Below are positions 51,401 through 63,000 of a stretch of 64,000 nucleotides of DNA, piece after piece. Under the pieces are notes generated by a model. It worked only from the letters and a program-made list of their open reading frames with translations, ran no database searches and was not told the origin of the DNA. This DNA is from Lentzea alba (lineage in GTDB: Bacteria > Actinomycetota > Actinomycetes > Mycobacteriales > Pseudonocardiaceae). A program made the translations under genes and the position numbers. The first letter of the stretch is position 1. Every line of letters starts with the position of its first letter. Where the stretch lies: positions 478,601 through 542,600 of the forward strand of contig NZ_JAAMPJ010000007.1 of assembly GCF_011067745.1 (NCBI RefSeq), read 5' to 3'.

Positions 51401-53986
51401 CACCTCCCCGACTCCACGCTCGGGGTGCTCACCAGCGGCCGCGCCGGCGTGCCGGTGCGGCTCGGCGAGCTGCGCGGTGAGTCCGTCGAACTGACCCGCC
51501 ACACCGCCGAGGTCGACCTGACGATGGTGGTCGCCGAGGACGGCGACGAGATCGAGGTGGTGCTGAACTACAGCACCGACCTGTTCGACCGCGGCACCAT
51601 CGACCGGTTCGGCGCGAACTACGCGCTGCTGGCGGCGGAGGTGGCCCGCGACGCGACGCGGCCGCTCGGCGAGATCACGCCGGTCAGCGAACAGGAACTG
51701 CGGCTGATCGCGGGGTGGAACGCCACCGCGACCCCCTATCCGCGCACGAAGTCCGTGGTGGACCTGTTCGCCGACCAGGTGGCGGCCCGGCCGGACGCGC
51801 CGGCGCTCACCTACGGCGCTCTTTCCTACAGCTACCGCGAACTGGACCAGGTCTCCACCGCGCTGGCCCGCCGGTTGCGCTCCCTCGGCGTCGGCGCGGG
51901 GACGCCGGTCGGCCTGTGCACCGACCGCGACCCGACCGTGATCGTCGCGATGCTCGCCGTAGCGAAGGCCGGTGGCGCCTACGTCCCGCTCGACCCGGCC
52001 CACCCGCCGCACCGGTTGCGGCAGATCGTCGCCGAGTCGGCGCCCGCGCTGCTGCTCGCGACCGGCAAGTCCACTGTGGACGCCGATCTGCCGGTCGTCG
52101 AGGTGCGGGACTTCCTCACCCCGTCCGCCACGGACGACATCGATTGGGACCGTCCGGTCGCCGACAGCCTGCTGTACGTGATGTACACGTCCGGGTCGTC
52201 CGGTACGCCGAAGGGCATCTGCATCGCGCACCGCAACGTCGTGCGACTGGTGCGGGACACGAACTACATGACCATCGCGCCCGGCGACCGGGTCGCGCAG
52301 ATCTCCAACGCGGCGTTCGACGCGGCGACGCTGGAGGTGTGGGGCTCGCTGCTCAACGGCGGTCACCTCGTCGGCTTCGACAAGGACACCGTGCTGTCCC
52401 CGCCCGCGCTCGCCGAGGCTCTGCGGTCGGGCGGCATCCACACGGTGGTCTTCGCGACGCCGCTCTTCACCCAGGTAGCGGCCTACGACGCCGGCACGTT
52501 CGCCGCGGCCAAGCAGCTGCTGGTCGGCGGCGACACGATGGACCCGAAGATCGCGCGGGCGGTGTCGGAGCTGGGCGGCCCGCTGCTGTCCAACGGGTAC
52601 GGCCCGACCGAGTCCGCCACGTTCGCGACGGTCCAGGCCCTGCCGGAGGTCGGCCAGGACGTGGCGCGGTTGCCGATCGGCGGCCCGATCTCCAACACGC
52701 AGGTGCACATCCTCGACCCGCTCATGCGGCCGGTGCCCATCGGAGTGCCGGGCGAGCTGCACATCGGCGGCGACGGCCTCGGCCACGGCTACCTGAACCG
52801 CGCGGGCCTGACCGCGGACAGGTTCCGGCCCGACCCGTTCAGCGGCGTACCGGGCAGCCGCCTGTACGCCACCGGAGACAAGGCGCGCTGGCTGCCGGAC
52901 GGCTCGGTCGACTTCCTGGGCAGGCTCGACTTCCAGGTGAAGATCCGCGGGTTCCGCATCGAACTCGGCGACGTCGAGGCGGCGCTGGTCGAGCACCCCG
53001 GCGTCGTGGAAGCGGTGGTCGTGGCCGACGACTCCGTTGGCGAGAAGCGCCTGGCCGCCTACTACGCGGGCTCCCCCGACCCAGCCGAGCTGTCCGCCCA
53101 CCTCGCGGCACGGCTGCCGGAGTACATGGTGCCCGCTGTGCTGGTCCGGTTGCCGGAGCTGCCGAAGAACCCGAACCGCAAGCTGGACCGGGCGGCACTG
53201 CCCCGTCCGTCCGAGGCGGTCGTGGCGCCGGCCGCCGGTGACACGACGGCGGAGATCTGCGCGTTGTTCGCGGAGCTGCTGGGGCGGGCGGAGGTGCTGC
53301 CGGACGACAACTTCTTCGAAATCGGCGGCCACTCACTCGTCGCGATCAAACTGCTGACCCGCATCCGTGACACCTACGGCGTCGAACTTCCGCTCAACGA
53401 TCTGTTCACCGACCCCACCGCCCGCGCGGTGGCCAAGTGCATCGACCAGGCCACCACACCGGAACCCGACACCTCCAGCCAGATCTGCGCACTGTTCGCC
53501 GAACTGCTCGGACGACCAGAAGTGCAGCCGGACGACAACTTCTTCGAAATCGGCGGCCACTCACTCGTCGCGATCAAACTGCTGACCCGCATCCGCGACA
53601 CCTACGGCGTCGAACTCCCCCTCAACGACCTCTTCACCGACCCCACCGCCCGCGCCGTGGCCAAGTGCATCGACCAGGCCACCACACCGGAACCCGACAC
53701 CTCCAGCCAGATCTGCGCACTGTTCGCCGAACTGCTCGGACGACCAGAAGTGCAGCCGGACGACAACTTCTTCGAAATCGGCGGCCACTCACTCGTCGCC
53801 ATCAAACTGCTCACCCGCATCCGCGACACCTACGGCGTCGAACTCCCCCTCAACGACCTCTTCACCGACCCCACCGCCCGCGCCGTCGCCAAGTGCATCG
53901 ACCAGGCGAGCACGCCCGCACCAACTGTTCCGGCCGGACCGGCCGCCGTCCCGCGCGACGCGTACGCACGTCCCGCGTCCCGCTGA
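48407..53986 (+). CDS. NRPS 1: FAAL-T-C-A-T-T-T
   Basis: 1859 residues, start at ATG 48407 overlapping the exporter stop; an ATG at 48428 is an alternative. Order: a fatty-acyl-AMP ligase (about 10-560: YTSGSTATPRGVV, FAAL-type RGRNHYPQDLE); carrier T0 (LDSLS, Ser603); condensation domain (HHIAVDMWS, about 781); adenylation domain (about 1095-1600: YTSGSSGTPKG, FDAATLEVW, NGYGPTES); and three tandem carriers with Ser1643, 1719 and 1795. The A-domain selectivity residues read by eye are D-A-L-F-L-G-G-T-F, aliphatic (Val/Ile-like). A fatty acid is therefore activated, loaded on T0 and joined to the first amino acid. Confidence 0.9.
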   Translation: MTQGTRPMLLTSVRTAPTFVDVLTDRAAGSSRVALRFDDGAGQSALTYSQLHDRARSVAALLAQRCAPGDRVLLQLPPSLDYVVAFLGCLYAGVIAVPLYPSGTGRHVARHRALVADAAPAAVIARGEVSDVDVPVLSVDGDLPAPGEWRRPPITPDTVAFLQYTSGSTATPRGVVVSHRNLLANSLQIGERFGATEDTRAVSWLPPYHDMGLIGGILQPIHAGATATLFAPVSFISNPLRWLRLISEQRATVSGGPNFAYDLCADRLTDADLAGLDLSSWEIAFNGAEPVRAATLERFAERMAPYGFRREAFLPCYGLAEATLMVSGHRAAPVTTFAASSLVPGEHVVPDPAGRPIVSCGPVVDGVTTVVVNTETGTACQDGAVGEIWVAGENVASGYWGREDDDVFGASLPGDDRAWLRTGDLGFVFDGLLHVTGRAKDLIVVRGRNHYPQDLERCALDAHPALRRGAAAFGLGEREEVCLVLESATAHRAEENAEIVVAVCAAMAREHGVTPATIVFVRPGKIPTTSSGKVQRSRTREMFADGSLQPVHRWDAAGAGDLAAVSEEDRADTAREVVLRLAAARLGRPADPAVPLVAQGLDSLSATELSAAITDALGVRIEPRTLLDGATIDSLPLDAPAGRTASVTPVAAGPQPMTANQKALWLLEQLNPGTATQHVYAAIRFESEVDAEALRRAFQSLVDRHPALRTAVRGSDEPRQEVLAHQEVAFTVEDAAALDEDAFAARLERETTGEFALAEGRVLRAVLFRRPGGDVLALVVHHIAVDMWSIAVLAEELGQLYSGAPLPPAPAAGPVEVARRQHELLASPRGAELREHWRSVLDGVEPVLELPADRPRPATRGHRGHSVTTRLDRELTTALRGLAAEHDTTLFVVLLSVFQALVHRYTGERDFLVGVPAAGRTDPDFHRVVGYFVNPVPVRARIDEARTAAEHVRSAGKAVGAALAHQDMPFPQLVEELELAREASRAPGFQVMFSQTRSHLPDSTLGVLTSGRAGVPVRLGELRGESVELTRHTAEVDLTMVVAEDGDEIEVVLNYSTDLFDRGTIDRFGANYALLAAEVARDATRPLGEITPVSEQELRLIAGWNATATPYPRTKSVVDLFADQVAARPDAPALTYGALSYSYRELDQVSTALARRLRSLGVGAGTPVGLCTDRDPTVIVAMLAVAKAGGAYVPLDPAHPPHRLRQIVAESAPALLLATGKSTVDADLPVVEVRDFLTPSATDDIDWDRPVADSLLYVMYTSGSSGTPKGICIAHRNVVRLVRDTNYMTIAPGDRVAQISNAAFDAATLEVWGSLLNGGHLVGFDKDTVLSPPALAEALRSGGIHTVVFATPLFTQVAAYDAGTFAAAKQLLVGGDTMDPKIARAVSELGGPLLSNGYGPTESATFATVQALPEVGQDVARLPIGGPISNTQVHILDPLMRPVPIGVPGELHIGGDGLGHGYLNRAGLTADRFRPDPFSGVPGSRLYATGDKARWLPDGSVDFLGRLDFQVKIRGFRIELGDVEAALVEHPGVVEAVVVADDSVGEKRLAAYYAGSPDPAELSAHLAARLPEYMVPAVLVRLPELPKNPNRKLDRAALPRPSEAVVAPAAGDTTAEICALFAELLGRAEVLPDDNFFEIGGHSLVAIKLLTRIRDTYGVELPLNDLFTDPTARAVAKCIDQATTPEPDTSSQICALFAELLGRPEVQPDDNFFEIGGHSLVAIKLLTRIRDTYGVELPLNDLFTDPTARAVAKCIDQATTPEPDTSSQICALFAELLGRPEVQPDDNFFEIGGHSLVAIKLLTRIRDTYGVELPLNDLFTDPTARAVAKCIDQASTPAPTVPAGPAAVPRDAYARPASR
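53233..53916 (+). repeat. Three tandem 228-base carrier-domain repeats
   Basis: Units of 228 bases (76 codons) begin near 53233, 53461 and 53689. From 53301 on, the protein sequences are identical and the DNA differs only by scattered synonymous bases; units 2 and 3 are almost identical throughout. Only the first part of unit 1 (53233-53300) differs clearly. Each has its own phosphopantetheine Ser in IGGHSL. Confidence 0.95.
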
Positions 53987-54010
53987 CCCGCCACGGATCG
54001 GATCGAACGA

Positions 54011-57000
54011 ATGACCCAGGACCAGGTCTACGTCATGCCCGCGTCGCCGGCGCAGGTCGGGTTGTGGCTGCTCGCCCAGCTCGACCCCGCGTCGACGGCC
54101 TACCACGTGCCGGCGGCGGTGCGGCTGCGCGGGCCGCTGGACGCCGAAGTGCTCGCGCGGGCGTTCGACGCGCTCGTGGCGCGGCACGAGATTCTGCGGA
54201 CGACGTTCACCACCGAGAACGGCGAGGTGTGCCAGGTCGTGCACCCGCGCGGGCTGGCGGGGCTGGAAGTGGTCGACCTCGGCGACGACCCCTCGTCGTG
54301 CCTGACGGCCTGTGTGGAGCAGGCGGCCCGGCCGTTCGACCTGGAGGCGGGGCCGCTGGTGCTGCCCCGGCTGTACCGGCTCGGCGACGACGATCACGTG
54401 CTCTCGCTGCTGATGCACCACATCGTCACCGACGGCTGGTCGTCCGGGATCATGGTGCGCGAACTGGCGGCGCTCTACACCGCGCAGCGCTACGGGCTCG
54501 GTGACCCGTTGCCGGCCGTCGGGTTGCAGTACGCGGACTTCGCGCTGTGGCACCGCGATCTCCTCGCGAGCGGGACCGGGGAGAAGCAGCTGGACCACTG
54601 GCGGCGGGAGCTGGCCGGCGACGACGTCGTGCTGAGCCTGCCGACGGACCGCCCGCGCCCGGCCAACCCGACGTTCGTCGCGGACCGGGTGGACGCGGTG
54701 CTCGACCCGGCGAAGTTGCGCGCGGCCGCGGCGAAGCACGGCGCCACGCTGTTCATGGCGGTGCACGCCGCGTTCGCCTCGGTGCTCGCGCACAGCTCGG
54801 GCCGGCGCGAGGTTCGGCTCGGTGTGCCCAGCGCGTACCGCGAGCACGCCGGCACGCAGGACGTGGTCGGGTTCCTGGCGAACACGCTGGTGGTGCGCAC
54901 CGAATGGGACCGCGACCGCACGTTCGCCGACCTGCTCACCCAGGTCCGCGACCGCACCACCACGGCGCTGGCCAACGACGACGTCCCGTACGGCGAACTG
55001 GCGAGGGCGCTGGGCGGCCCGCTGGTGCAGGCGATGATCGCCATGGACAACGCCCCGGACACCTTCACCCTCTCGCCCGGTCTCACCGGCTCACGGTTCG
55101 AGATCCCGCAGACGACGGCGAAGTACGAGCTGACGCTGTTCGTCCGGGAGACGCCGGACGCCCTCGAGCTGGCACTCGAGTACAGCGCGGAGCTGTTCGA
55201 CCGGTCGACCGCGCAGACGCTGCTGGATCGCGTGCTCGCGGTGTGTGCCGCGGACACCGCGACCACCCTGGGCGAGATCCACGCGGTGACCGGTGCCGAG
55301 CAGGCGCTGCTCGACGAGTGGTCGCGGGGTCCGGACGTGCGGCCGGGCAAGCTCGCCCATGCGATGTTCGCCGAGCACGCCGCCGCGCACCCGGACGACG
55401 TGGCGGTGGTCGACGGAACCCGCGTCGTCACCTACGGCGCGCTCGCGGCCGAGGCGGAACGGATCAGCGGCGTGCTGCCCCGCGGTGGGCTGGTCGGGGT
55501 GTCGCTGCCTCGGTCCGCGGACCTGGTGGCGGCGCTGCTCGCGGTGTGGCGCAACGGATGCGCGTACCTGCCGCTCGACCCGAGCCTGCCCCCGGCGCGG
55601 CGCGCGGCGATCGTGGCGGACGCACAACCCGCGCTCGTGCTCGGACCCGACGAGGTGGCGAACGCGACCGGCACCGGGGAACCCGCACCCGTCCAGGACT
55701 CCGATCTCGCCTACGTGCTCTACACCTCGGGGTCGACCGGCCGTCCCAAGGGCGTGGCGGTCACCCACGGCAACCTGGCCAACTACCTCCGGTTCGCCGC
55801 CACCGAGTACACAGTGGACGGACCACCGGTCGCGCCGCTGCACACGACCGTCGGCTTCGACCTCACGGTGACGAGCCTCTGGGTACCGCTCACCACCGGC
55901 GGCACGGTGCACGTCGTCAGCGAGGACGACTCGCTCGACGGCCTCGCCGCGCTGCTCGGCACCGGCGCGGCCACGCTCGTGAAGCTCACGCCCGCACACC
56001 TCGACGCGCTCTGCGACCTGTTGCCGGACAACGCACTCGCCCAGTCGCGCGCCTGCTTCGTCGTCGGCGGGGAGGCGCTGTCCGCGGCACTCGTGCGCCG
56101 GTTCCTGGCGATCGCACCGCACGTCAGGGTGGTCAACGAGTACGGGCCCACCGAGGCGACCGTCGGCTGCTGCGTCGACGGCGACGTGGCCGGCATCGGC
56201 GACCGGCCGACCATGCCGATCGGTGTGCCGATCAACGGGACGACGCTGCGGGTGCTGGACGAACGGCTCGAACGGGTCCCCGTCGGCGTGCCCGGTGAGC
56301 TGTGCATCAGCGGGGCCGGTGTCGCCCAGGGCTATCTCGGGCAGCCGGAGCTGACGGCGGAGTCGTTCGTGACGGACCCGTGCACGGGCGCACGGATGTA
56401 CCGCACCGGCGACCTGGTGCGGTACCTGCCCGACGGCAGGCTGGAGTACCTGGGCCGGGCCGACGAGCAGGTCAAGATCCGCGGTCATCGGGTCGAGCCC
56501 GCCGAGGTCGAGGCCGCGTTGCGCGGGCTGCCCGAGGTCCACGGTGCTGCGGTCGTGGCACGTGAGCAGGCTGCGGGCAAGGTCCTCGTGGGGTACGTGG
56601 TGACGGGTGCCGACCTGCGGGAGCTGACCGCGACGCTCACCACCGCGCTGCCCGCGCACATGGTGCCGCTGCTCGTCGCCGTGCCAGAGATCCCGTTGAC
56701 GGCCAACGGAAAGGTCGATCGCGCGGCCCTGCCGGAACCGGCGAGCGAACACCGCCCGCACGTCGCTCCCCTGGCAGGCACCGAGACCGTGATCGCGGAC
56801 GTGTGGCGCGAGGTGCTGGACGTCGAGGTGATCGGCCGCGACGACGACTTCTTCGCGCTGGGCGGGCATTCGCTCGCGGCCAGCCGGGTCGTCGCCAGGT
56901 TGCGCGACCGGTGCGGCGTCACGCTGCCGATGCGCACGCTGTTCGAGGCGACCACGCCGGCGGAGCTCGCGGCCGTCGTGGACCGCGAGTCCGCGGACGC

Positions 57001-60000
57001 CGCCGAACCCGAGGCGGACGAGCCGGCCGACCGGTTGTCGTTCGCCCAGCGCCGGTTGTGGTTCCTCGACCGGCTGGAGCCGGGCAGTCCGCTCTACAAC
57101 GTGCCCGCCGCCTTCGTCCTGCGCGGCGAGCTGGACGTCGAGGCGTTGCGCGCGGCGGCCACCGGACTCGTCCGGCGGCACGAGGCCCTGCGCACCGCTT
57201 TCCCGACCGCGGCCGACGGCACCGCCCGCGTCGTCGTCACCGACCTCGACACGCTCGACCTGCCCGTCGTGGACGTCGCCCCGGCCGAGGTCGAGCAGCG
57301 CGCCCTGGCCCAGGCCGCCACGCCGTTCGACCTCGCCGAAGCACCGCTGGTGCGACTCGAACTCCTGTGCACGGGCCAGGACCACGTCCTGCTGGTGACG
57401 ATGCACCACATCATCTCGGACGGCTGGTCGGTCGGCGTGCTGCTGCGCGACCTCGCCGAGCTGTACCGGGCCCAGCGGGCCCACGAGACACCGAACCTGC
57501 CCGAGCTCACCTCCACCTACGGCGACCACGCCCGCCGCCAGCACCGGCGGATGGACCGCGGCGACCTCGACGGCCAGTTCGCGTACTGGGCGGACCGGCT
57601 GCGCGGCCCGCTGCCGGTGCTCGACCTGCCCTCCGACCGGCCGCGCGGCACCGGCCCGCGCCCCGGCGGAGAGCTGCTCCACACCTGGGACGCCGAGCTC
57701 TCCGACCGGCTCGACGCGTTCTCCCGCGAGGTCGGCGCCACGCCGTTCATCACCGCGCTCGCGGCGTTCTACGCGTTCCTGCACCGCCACACCGGCCAGC
57801 AGGACCTGGTCGTCGGCACCCCGGTCGCGGGCCGCACCCACGCGAGCACCGAGAACCTGGTCGGCTGCTTCATCAACATGCTGCCGCTGCGCGCGGAGAT
57901 CGACCCCGCGTGGTCGTTCGCCGAACTGGTTGCGGTGGTGCGCCGGCACGCGCTCGACGCGTTCGACCACCAGGACGTACCGTTCGAGCGGCTCGTCGAG
58001 CAGGCGGGCCGCGACCAGAGCCGCACGCCGCTGTTCGGGGTGCTGTTCGGCCTGCAGAACACGCCGCTGCCGAGCGAGGGCCTGCCGGGGCTGGAGATCG
58101 AGGAACTACCGGTGCACTCCGGCACCGCGCGGTTCGACCTCACCGTCCTGCTGGAACCGCGCGCGGACGGGCACCGGCTGCGGATGGAGTACGACGCGGG
58201 CCTGTTCGACCGCGCGACGGCGGCCAGGTTCGCCGAGCGCTACGAGACGGTGCTGCGAGGCGCGCTCACCGCGCCGGACACGACGATCACCGACCTGCCG
58301 GTCCTCGGCGAGAGCGAACAGGAGCTGCTGCGCGGCGTTCCCGGTACCACCGTCGTGCCGTTCCCGACCGACCGGGCGTTCGCGGAGCTGTTCGCGGACC
58401 AGGTGCGGCGCACGCCGGACGCGATCGCGGTGACCGACGCCGGCGGCTCCCTCACCTACGCCGAACTGCTGGCCGCCGCCTCCCGGTTCGCCGCGGGGGC
58501 CCGTGACCGCGGGGTGCGGCAGGGCGAGCGGGTGGCGTTGCTGCTCGAACGCGGTACCGGGTTTCTCACGGCCGTGATCGGTCTCTTCCTGATCGGCGCG
58601 GCGTACGTGCCGCTCGACCCGCGTTACCCCGCCGCCCGGCTCACCAGGATCCTCACCGGGAGCCGGGCCCGGCTCCTGCTGCACGACCAGGCGACCGCCG
58701 GTGTGCTCGCGGACCTGGCGCAGGAGCTCCCGCACGCGGACCTGGCCGAGATCGGCGGAGAACCGCTGCCGCGCGAGCAGTGGGCGTGCCACCCCGACGA
58801 CCTCGCGTACGTGATCTTCACGTCCGGCTCGACCGGCGTGCCGAAGGGCGCGATGGTCGAGCAGAAGGGCATGGTCAACCACCTGTGGGCCAAGGTCCAC
58901 GACCTCGGCTTCACCAGCGTCGACACGATCGTGCAGAACGCGTCCGTGTGCTTCGACATCTCGGTGTGGCAGTTCCTCACTCCGTTGGTGGTGGGCGGCC
59001 GGGTCGTCGTGGTGACCGACGACGAGGCCCGTGACCCCGCACCGCTGTGGGGTGCGGCCCGCGAGCACGCCGCGACCGTCCTGGAGACGGTGCCGTCGAT
59101 GCTGCGTGCCGCGCTCGACCTGCCGCGGTTGCCCGAGGCTCCGGAGCTGCGCTGGCTGGTCGTGACCGGTGAGGCGCTGCCGCCCGCGCTCGTGCGGGAC
59201 TGGCTCGACCGACAGCCCGGCGTGCCGATCGTGAACGCCTACGGCCCGACCGAGTGCTCCGACGACATCACGCACGCGGTGCTGACCAGCGCGCCCGAGA
59301 CGGTGCCGATCGGCAGGCCGGTGCCGAACATGCGGCTGCACGTGCTCGACGCGGCGCTGCGGCCGGTGCCGGCCGGGGTGCCCGGCGAGCTGTACGCGGG
59401 CGGGATCGGCGTGGGGCGCGGTTATCTCGGCGACGCCGCGCTCACCGCGGCGCGGTTCGTGCCCGACCCGTTCTCGGACGTGCCGGGTGCCCGGCTCTAC
59501 CGCACCGGTGACCTGGTCCGGTTGCGGCAGGACGGCCTGCTCGAGTTCCTCGGCCGGGTCGACCACCAGGTCAAGATCCGCGGCCACCGCGTGGAGCTCG
59601 GTGAGATCGAGTCGGTGCTGACCACGCACGACGGGGTCCGCGAGTGCGTGGTGACGGCGGTGACCGACGCGCGGGGCGACACCGTGCTCGTTGCCTACGT
59701 CACCGGCACGGGCACGCCCTCCGAACTGCGCGAGCACGTCGCCGCGGCGGTCGGCACGCAGCTCGCGCCCGCGCAGGTGGTCGTGCTGGAGTCGTTGCCG
59801 CTCAACGCCAACGGCAAGATCGACCGGGCCGCGCTGCCCGCACCGGAGTGGGGTGCGGCACCGGAGCGGGTGCGGGTCGAGCCGCGCGACGACCTCGAAC
59901 GCACCGTCGTGCGGGTGTGGGCCGACGTGCTCGGTGTCGCGGACGTCGGGGTCACCGACGACTTCTTCGACCTCGGCGGTCATTCTTTGGTCGCCGTGCG

Positions 60001-63000
60001 GGTCCAGGCCCGGTTGCGCGAGGCTCTCGGCAGGGACGTGCCGCTGCGGATGATCTTCGGTGCACCGGTGGCGGAGGACTTCGCCGCGCTGCTGCGCGCC
60101 GCGCCGGCCGTGACCGCGGACCCGCTGCCCGCCACCCCGGCCGGCGGCCGCGAACCGCTCTCGCCCGCGCAGGCACGGCTCTGGTACTTCGAGCAGCGGG
60201 TGCCCGGCACCCACGTGCTGAACATGGCGGCCGCGTACCGCATCTCCGGTCCGCTCGACCCCGCGCGGCTGGAACGGGCGATCAACGCGGTCGTCGCGAC
60301 CCACGACGTGCTGCGCACCGGTTACGGCGACGAGGACGGCATGCCGTACTCGCAGGTGTTCCCGCCGCATCCGATCGAGGTCGCGGTGCACGACGTCACC
60401 GAGGCCGACCTGCCCCGGCTCGCCGAACAGGAGTCGACGCACGTCTTCGACCTCACGACCGGCCCCGTGCTGCGCGCGGCGCTCGCCCGGCTCGGCGCCG
60501 AGGACTGGGTGCTGTTCGCGACGGTCCACCACCTGGCGGCCGACGGCGGTTCGGTGCAGATCCTGATCTCGGACGTGTTCCGCCACTACGCCGGGCTGCC
60601 GCCGCTCCCCCCGTCCGCGCGGTACGCGGACTGGACCAGGTGGCAGAAGTCCACAATGGACGAAGACCGGCACCTCGCGCACTGGCGCACCGCGCTGGCC
60701 GACCTGCCCGCGGCCGTGACGCTGCCGCCGGACCGCCCGCGTACCGCCGCGCAGACCTACCAGGGCGCACTGGTCGCGACCACGGTCCCGACATCGCTCG
60801 CAACCGGCCTGCGCTCGCTCGCGAGGGACCACGACGCGACGCTGTTCATGGTGCTGCTGGCCGGTTTCCAGGCGGTGCTGGCCCGCCTCTCCGGCAGCAC
60901 CGACGTGGTGGTCGGCAGCCCGGTCGACGGCCGCGCCCACCCTGCGGTCGAGCACACGGTCGGCTGCTTCATCAACACCCTGCCGCTGCGCGCCGTCGTG
61001 TCACCCGGCGGTTCCTTCACCGAGCTGGTCGGCGCCGTGCGCGGCACCGTGCTCGACGCGTTCACCCATCAGGACCTGCCGTTCGAGCGGATCGTCGCCG
61101 AACTGCCCGGCCGCGACCACGCACTCAGCCCGGTCTTCCAGGTGCTGTTCAACATGCTCGACCCCGACGACCCGCTGGCCGCGCTGCCCGGCGACCTGGC
61201 GGTGCGGCCCTACGGCGAGCACCTGCTGTCGCTCGGCGCGAAGTTCGACGTCAGCCTGTACGTGCGGGACCGGGGAGAGCAGGGCATCGCGCTGACGGCG
61301 GTCTACAACACCGCGCTGTACGACGAGGGCCGGATCGCGGACCTGCTCGACCGGCTGACCGCGCTGCTGGCCGAGGCGGTGGCCGCGCCGTCCTCGCCTG
61401 TCGGCGCGCTGCCCGCCCGCACGGCTCTCGACGCGGCACTGCCCGACCTGTCACCGCAGCCGGCCGCCGAGTGGAACGGCGGCCTGCTGGACCGGTTGGA
61501 CCACTGGGCCACGCACACGCCGGACGCCGTGGCGGTCGACGACGGCTCGCGCCGGGTGACTCACCGCGAGCTGCGCGCCGCCGTGGAGGGCACCGCCGCG
61601 GCCTTGGTCGCCCACGGCGTCAAGCCAGGCGATGTCGTTGCGGTGCAAGGAAAGCGGCACGCGCTGCTGCCGGCCGCCGTGCTCGGCGCGATGCACGCCG
61701 GAGCGACGTTCCTGGTGCTCGACCCGGACCACCCCGAGGCCGAGCGGCAGCGCCGGTGCGCGGCAGCGGGATGCCAGGTGGTCGTCGTGCCGGAACCCGA
61801 GGAGGCCTCTGGCGGCGTCCTGGCGGTGCAGACCGCGGGATCGACGCCACGAGTCACCCGTGATCCGGACGCGACGGCCTACCTGGTGCACACCTCGGGC
61901 ACGAGCGGCGAACCCAGGGCCGTGGCCACGAGCGAGCGGCCGCTGGCCCACTTCCTGGAGTGGCACACGTCCCGGCACGGGTTCGGCCCCGACGACAGGT
62001 TCGCGGCCCTGTCCGGCCCCAGCCACGACCCGTTCCTGCGTGACCTCTTCACTCCGCTGTGGTGCGGCGGCCAGCTGCGGATCCCGGCCGCGCCGGTCGT
62101 GCGCGACCCGGACGCGCTGGCCGCGTGGCTCGCGGACAACGCGGTCACGGCGGTTCATCTGACGCCGTCGCTGGCGCGGTTGTTCGCGGGTGCGGCAGCG
62201 CGGCCGCTGCCCGAGCTGCGCTGGGCGTTCTTCGGCGGCGAACCCCTGACCGGCCAGACCTGCGCCGACCTCGCCGCGCGGGCGCCCGATGTGCGGTGCG
62301 TGAACTTCTACGGCGCGACGGAGACCCCGCAGGCCGTCGCGGCCCAGGACGTCGACCTCGACGCCGCCCGCTCCCACCCCGGCGCGACCGTCCCGATCGG
62401 TCGCGGCGTGGGCGGCGCGGAGCTGCTGGTGCGCGTGGGCGAGCGGCGGGCGGGGGTGGGCGAGATCGGCGAGATCGTCGTGCGCACGCCGTACCTCGCG
62501 CTCGGCTACCTCGGCGATCCCGAGCTCACCGCGGCGCGGTTCGGCGACGGCGAGTACCGCACCGGCGACCTCGGCCGGTACCGGCCCGACGGCACCGTGG
62601 TGCCCGAGGGACGTGCCGACCGGCAGCTGAAGGTGCGCGGGCACCGGATCGAGCCGGGCGAGCTGGAGTCGAGGCTGCTGCGGCATCCCTGCGTCACGGC
62701 CGCGCACGTGCTCGCCGACGGCGATGTGCTCGTCGCCCACCTGACCGGTGAGGAGCAGAAACTGCTCGACTGGTGCCGTGCCGAGCTGCCCGAGCACCTG
62801 GTGCCCGGCCGGGTCGAGTGGTGGGACCGGTTCCCGCTCACCGCCAACGGGAAGCTCGACGCCGCCGCGCTCGCGGCACGGCAGGTCCACGTGGCCCCGG
62901 TCGCCCCGCGCACCGACGCCGAACACGCGGTGCTCGCGATCTGGCGGGACGTGCTGCCTGGGCGCGAGTTCGGGGTGGAGGACGAGTTCTTCGCGGTGGG

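Noticed and set aside
50885..53332. Reverse-strand open frame of 815 codons across NRPS 1
   Set aside because: Shadow of the NRPS frame, with no recognisable domain.
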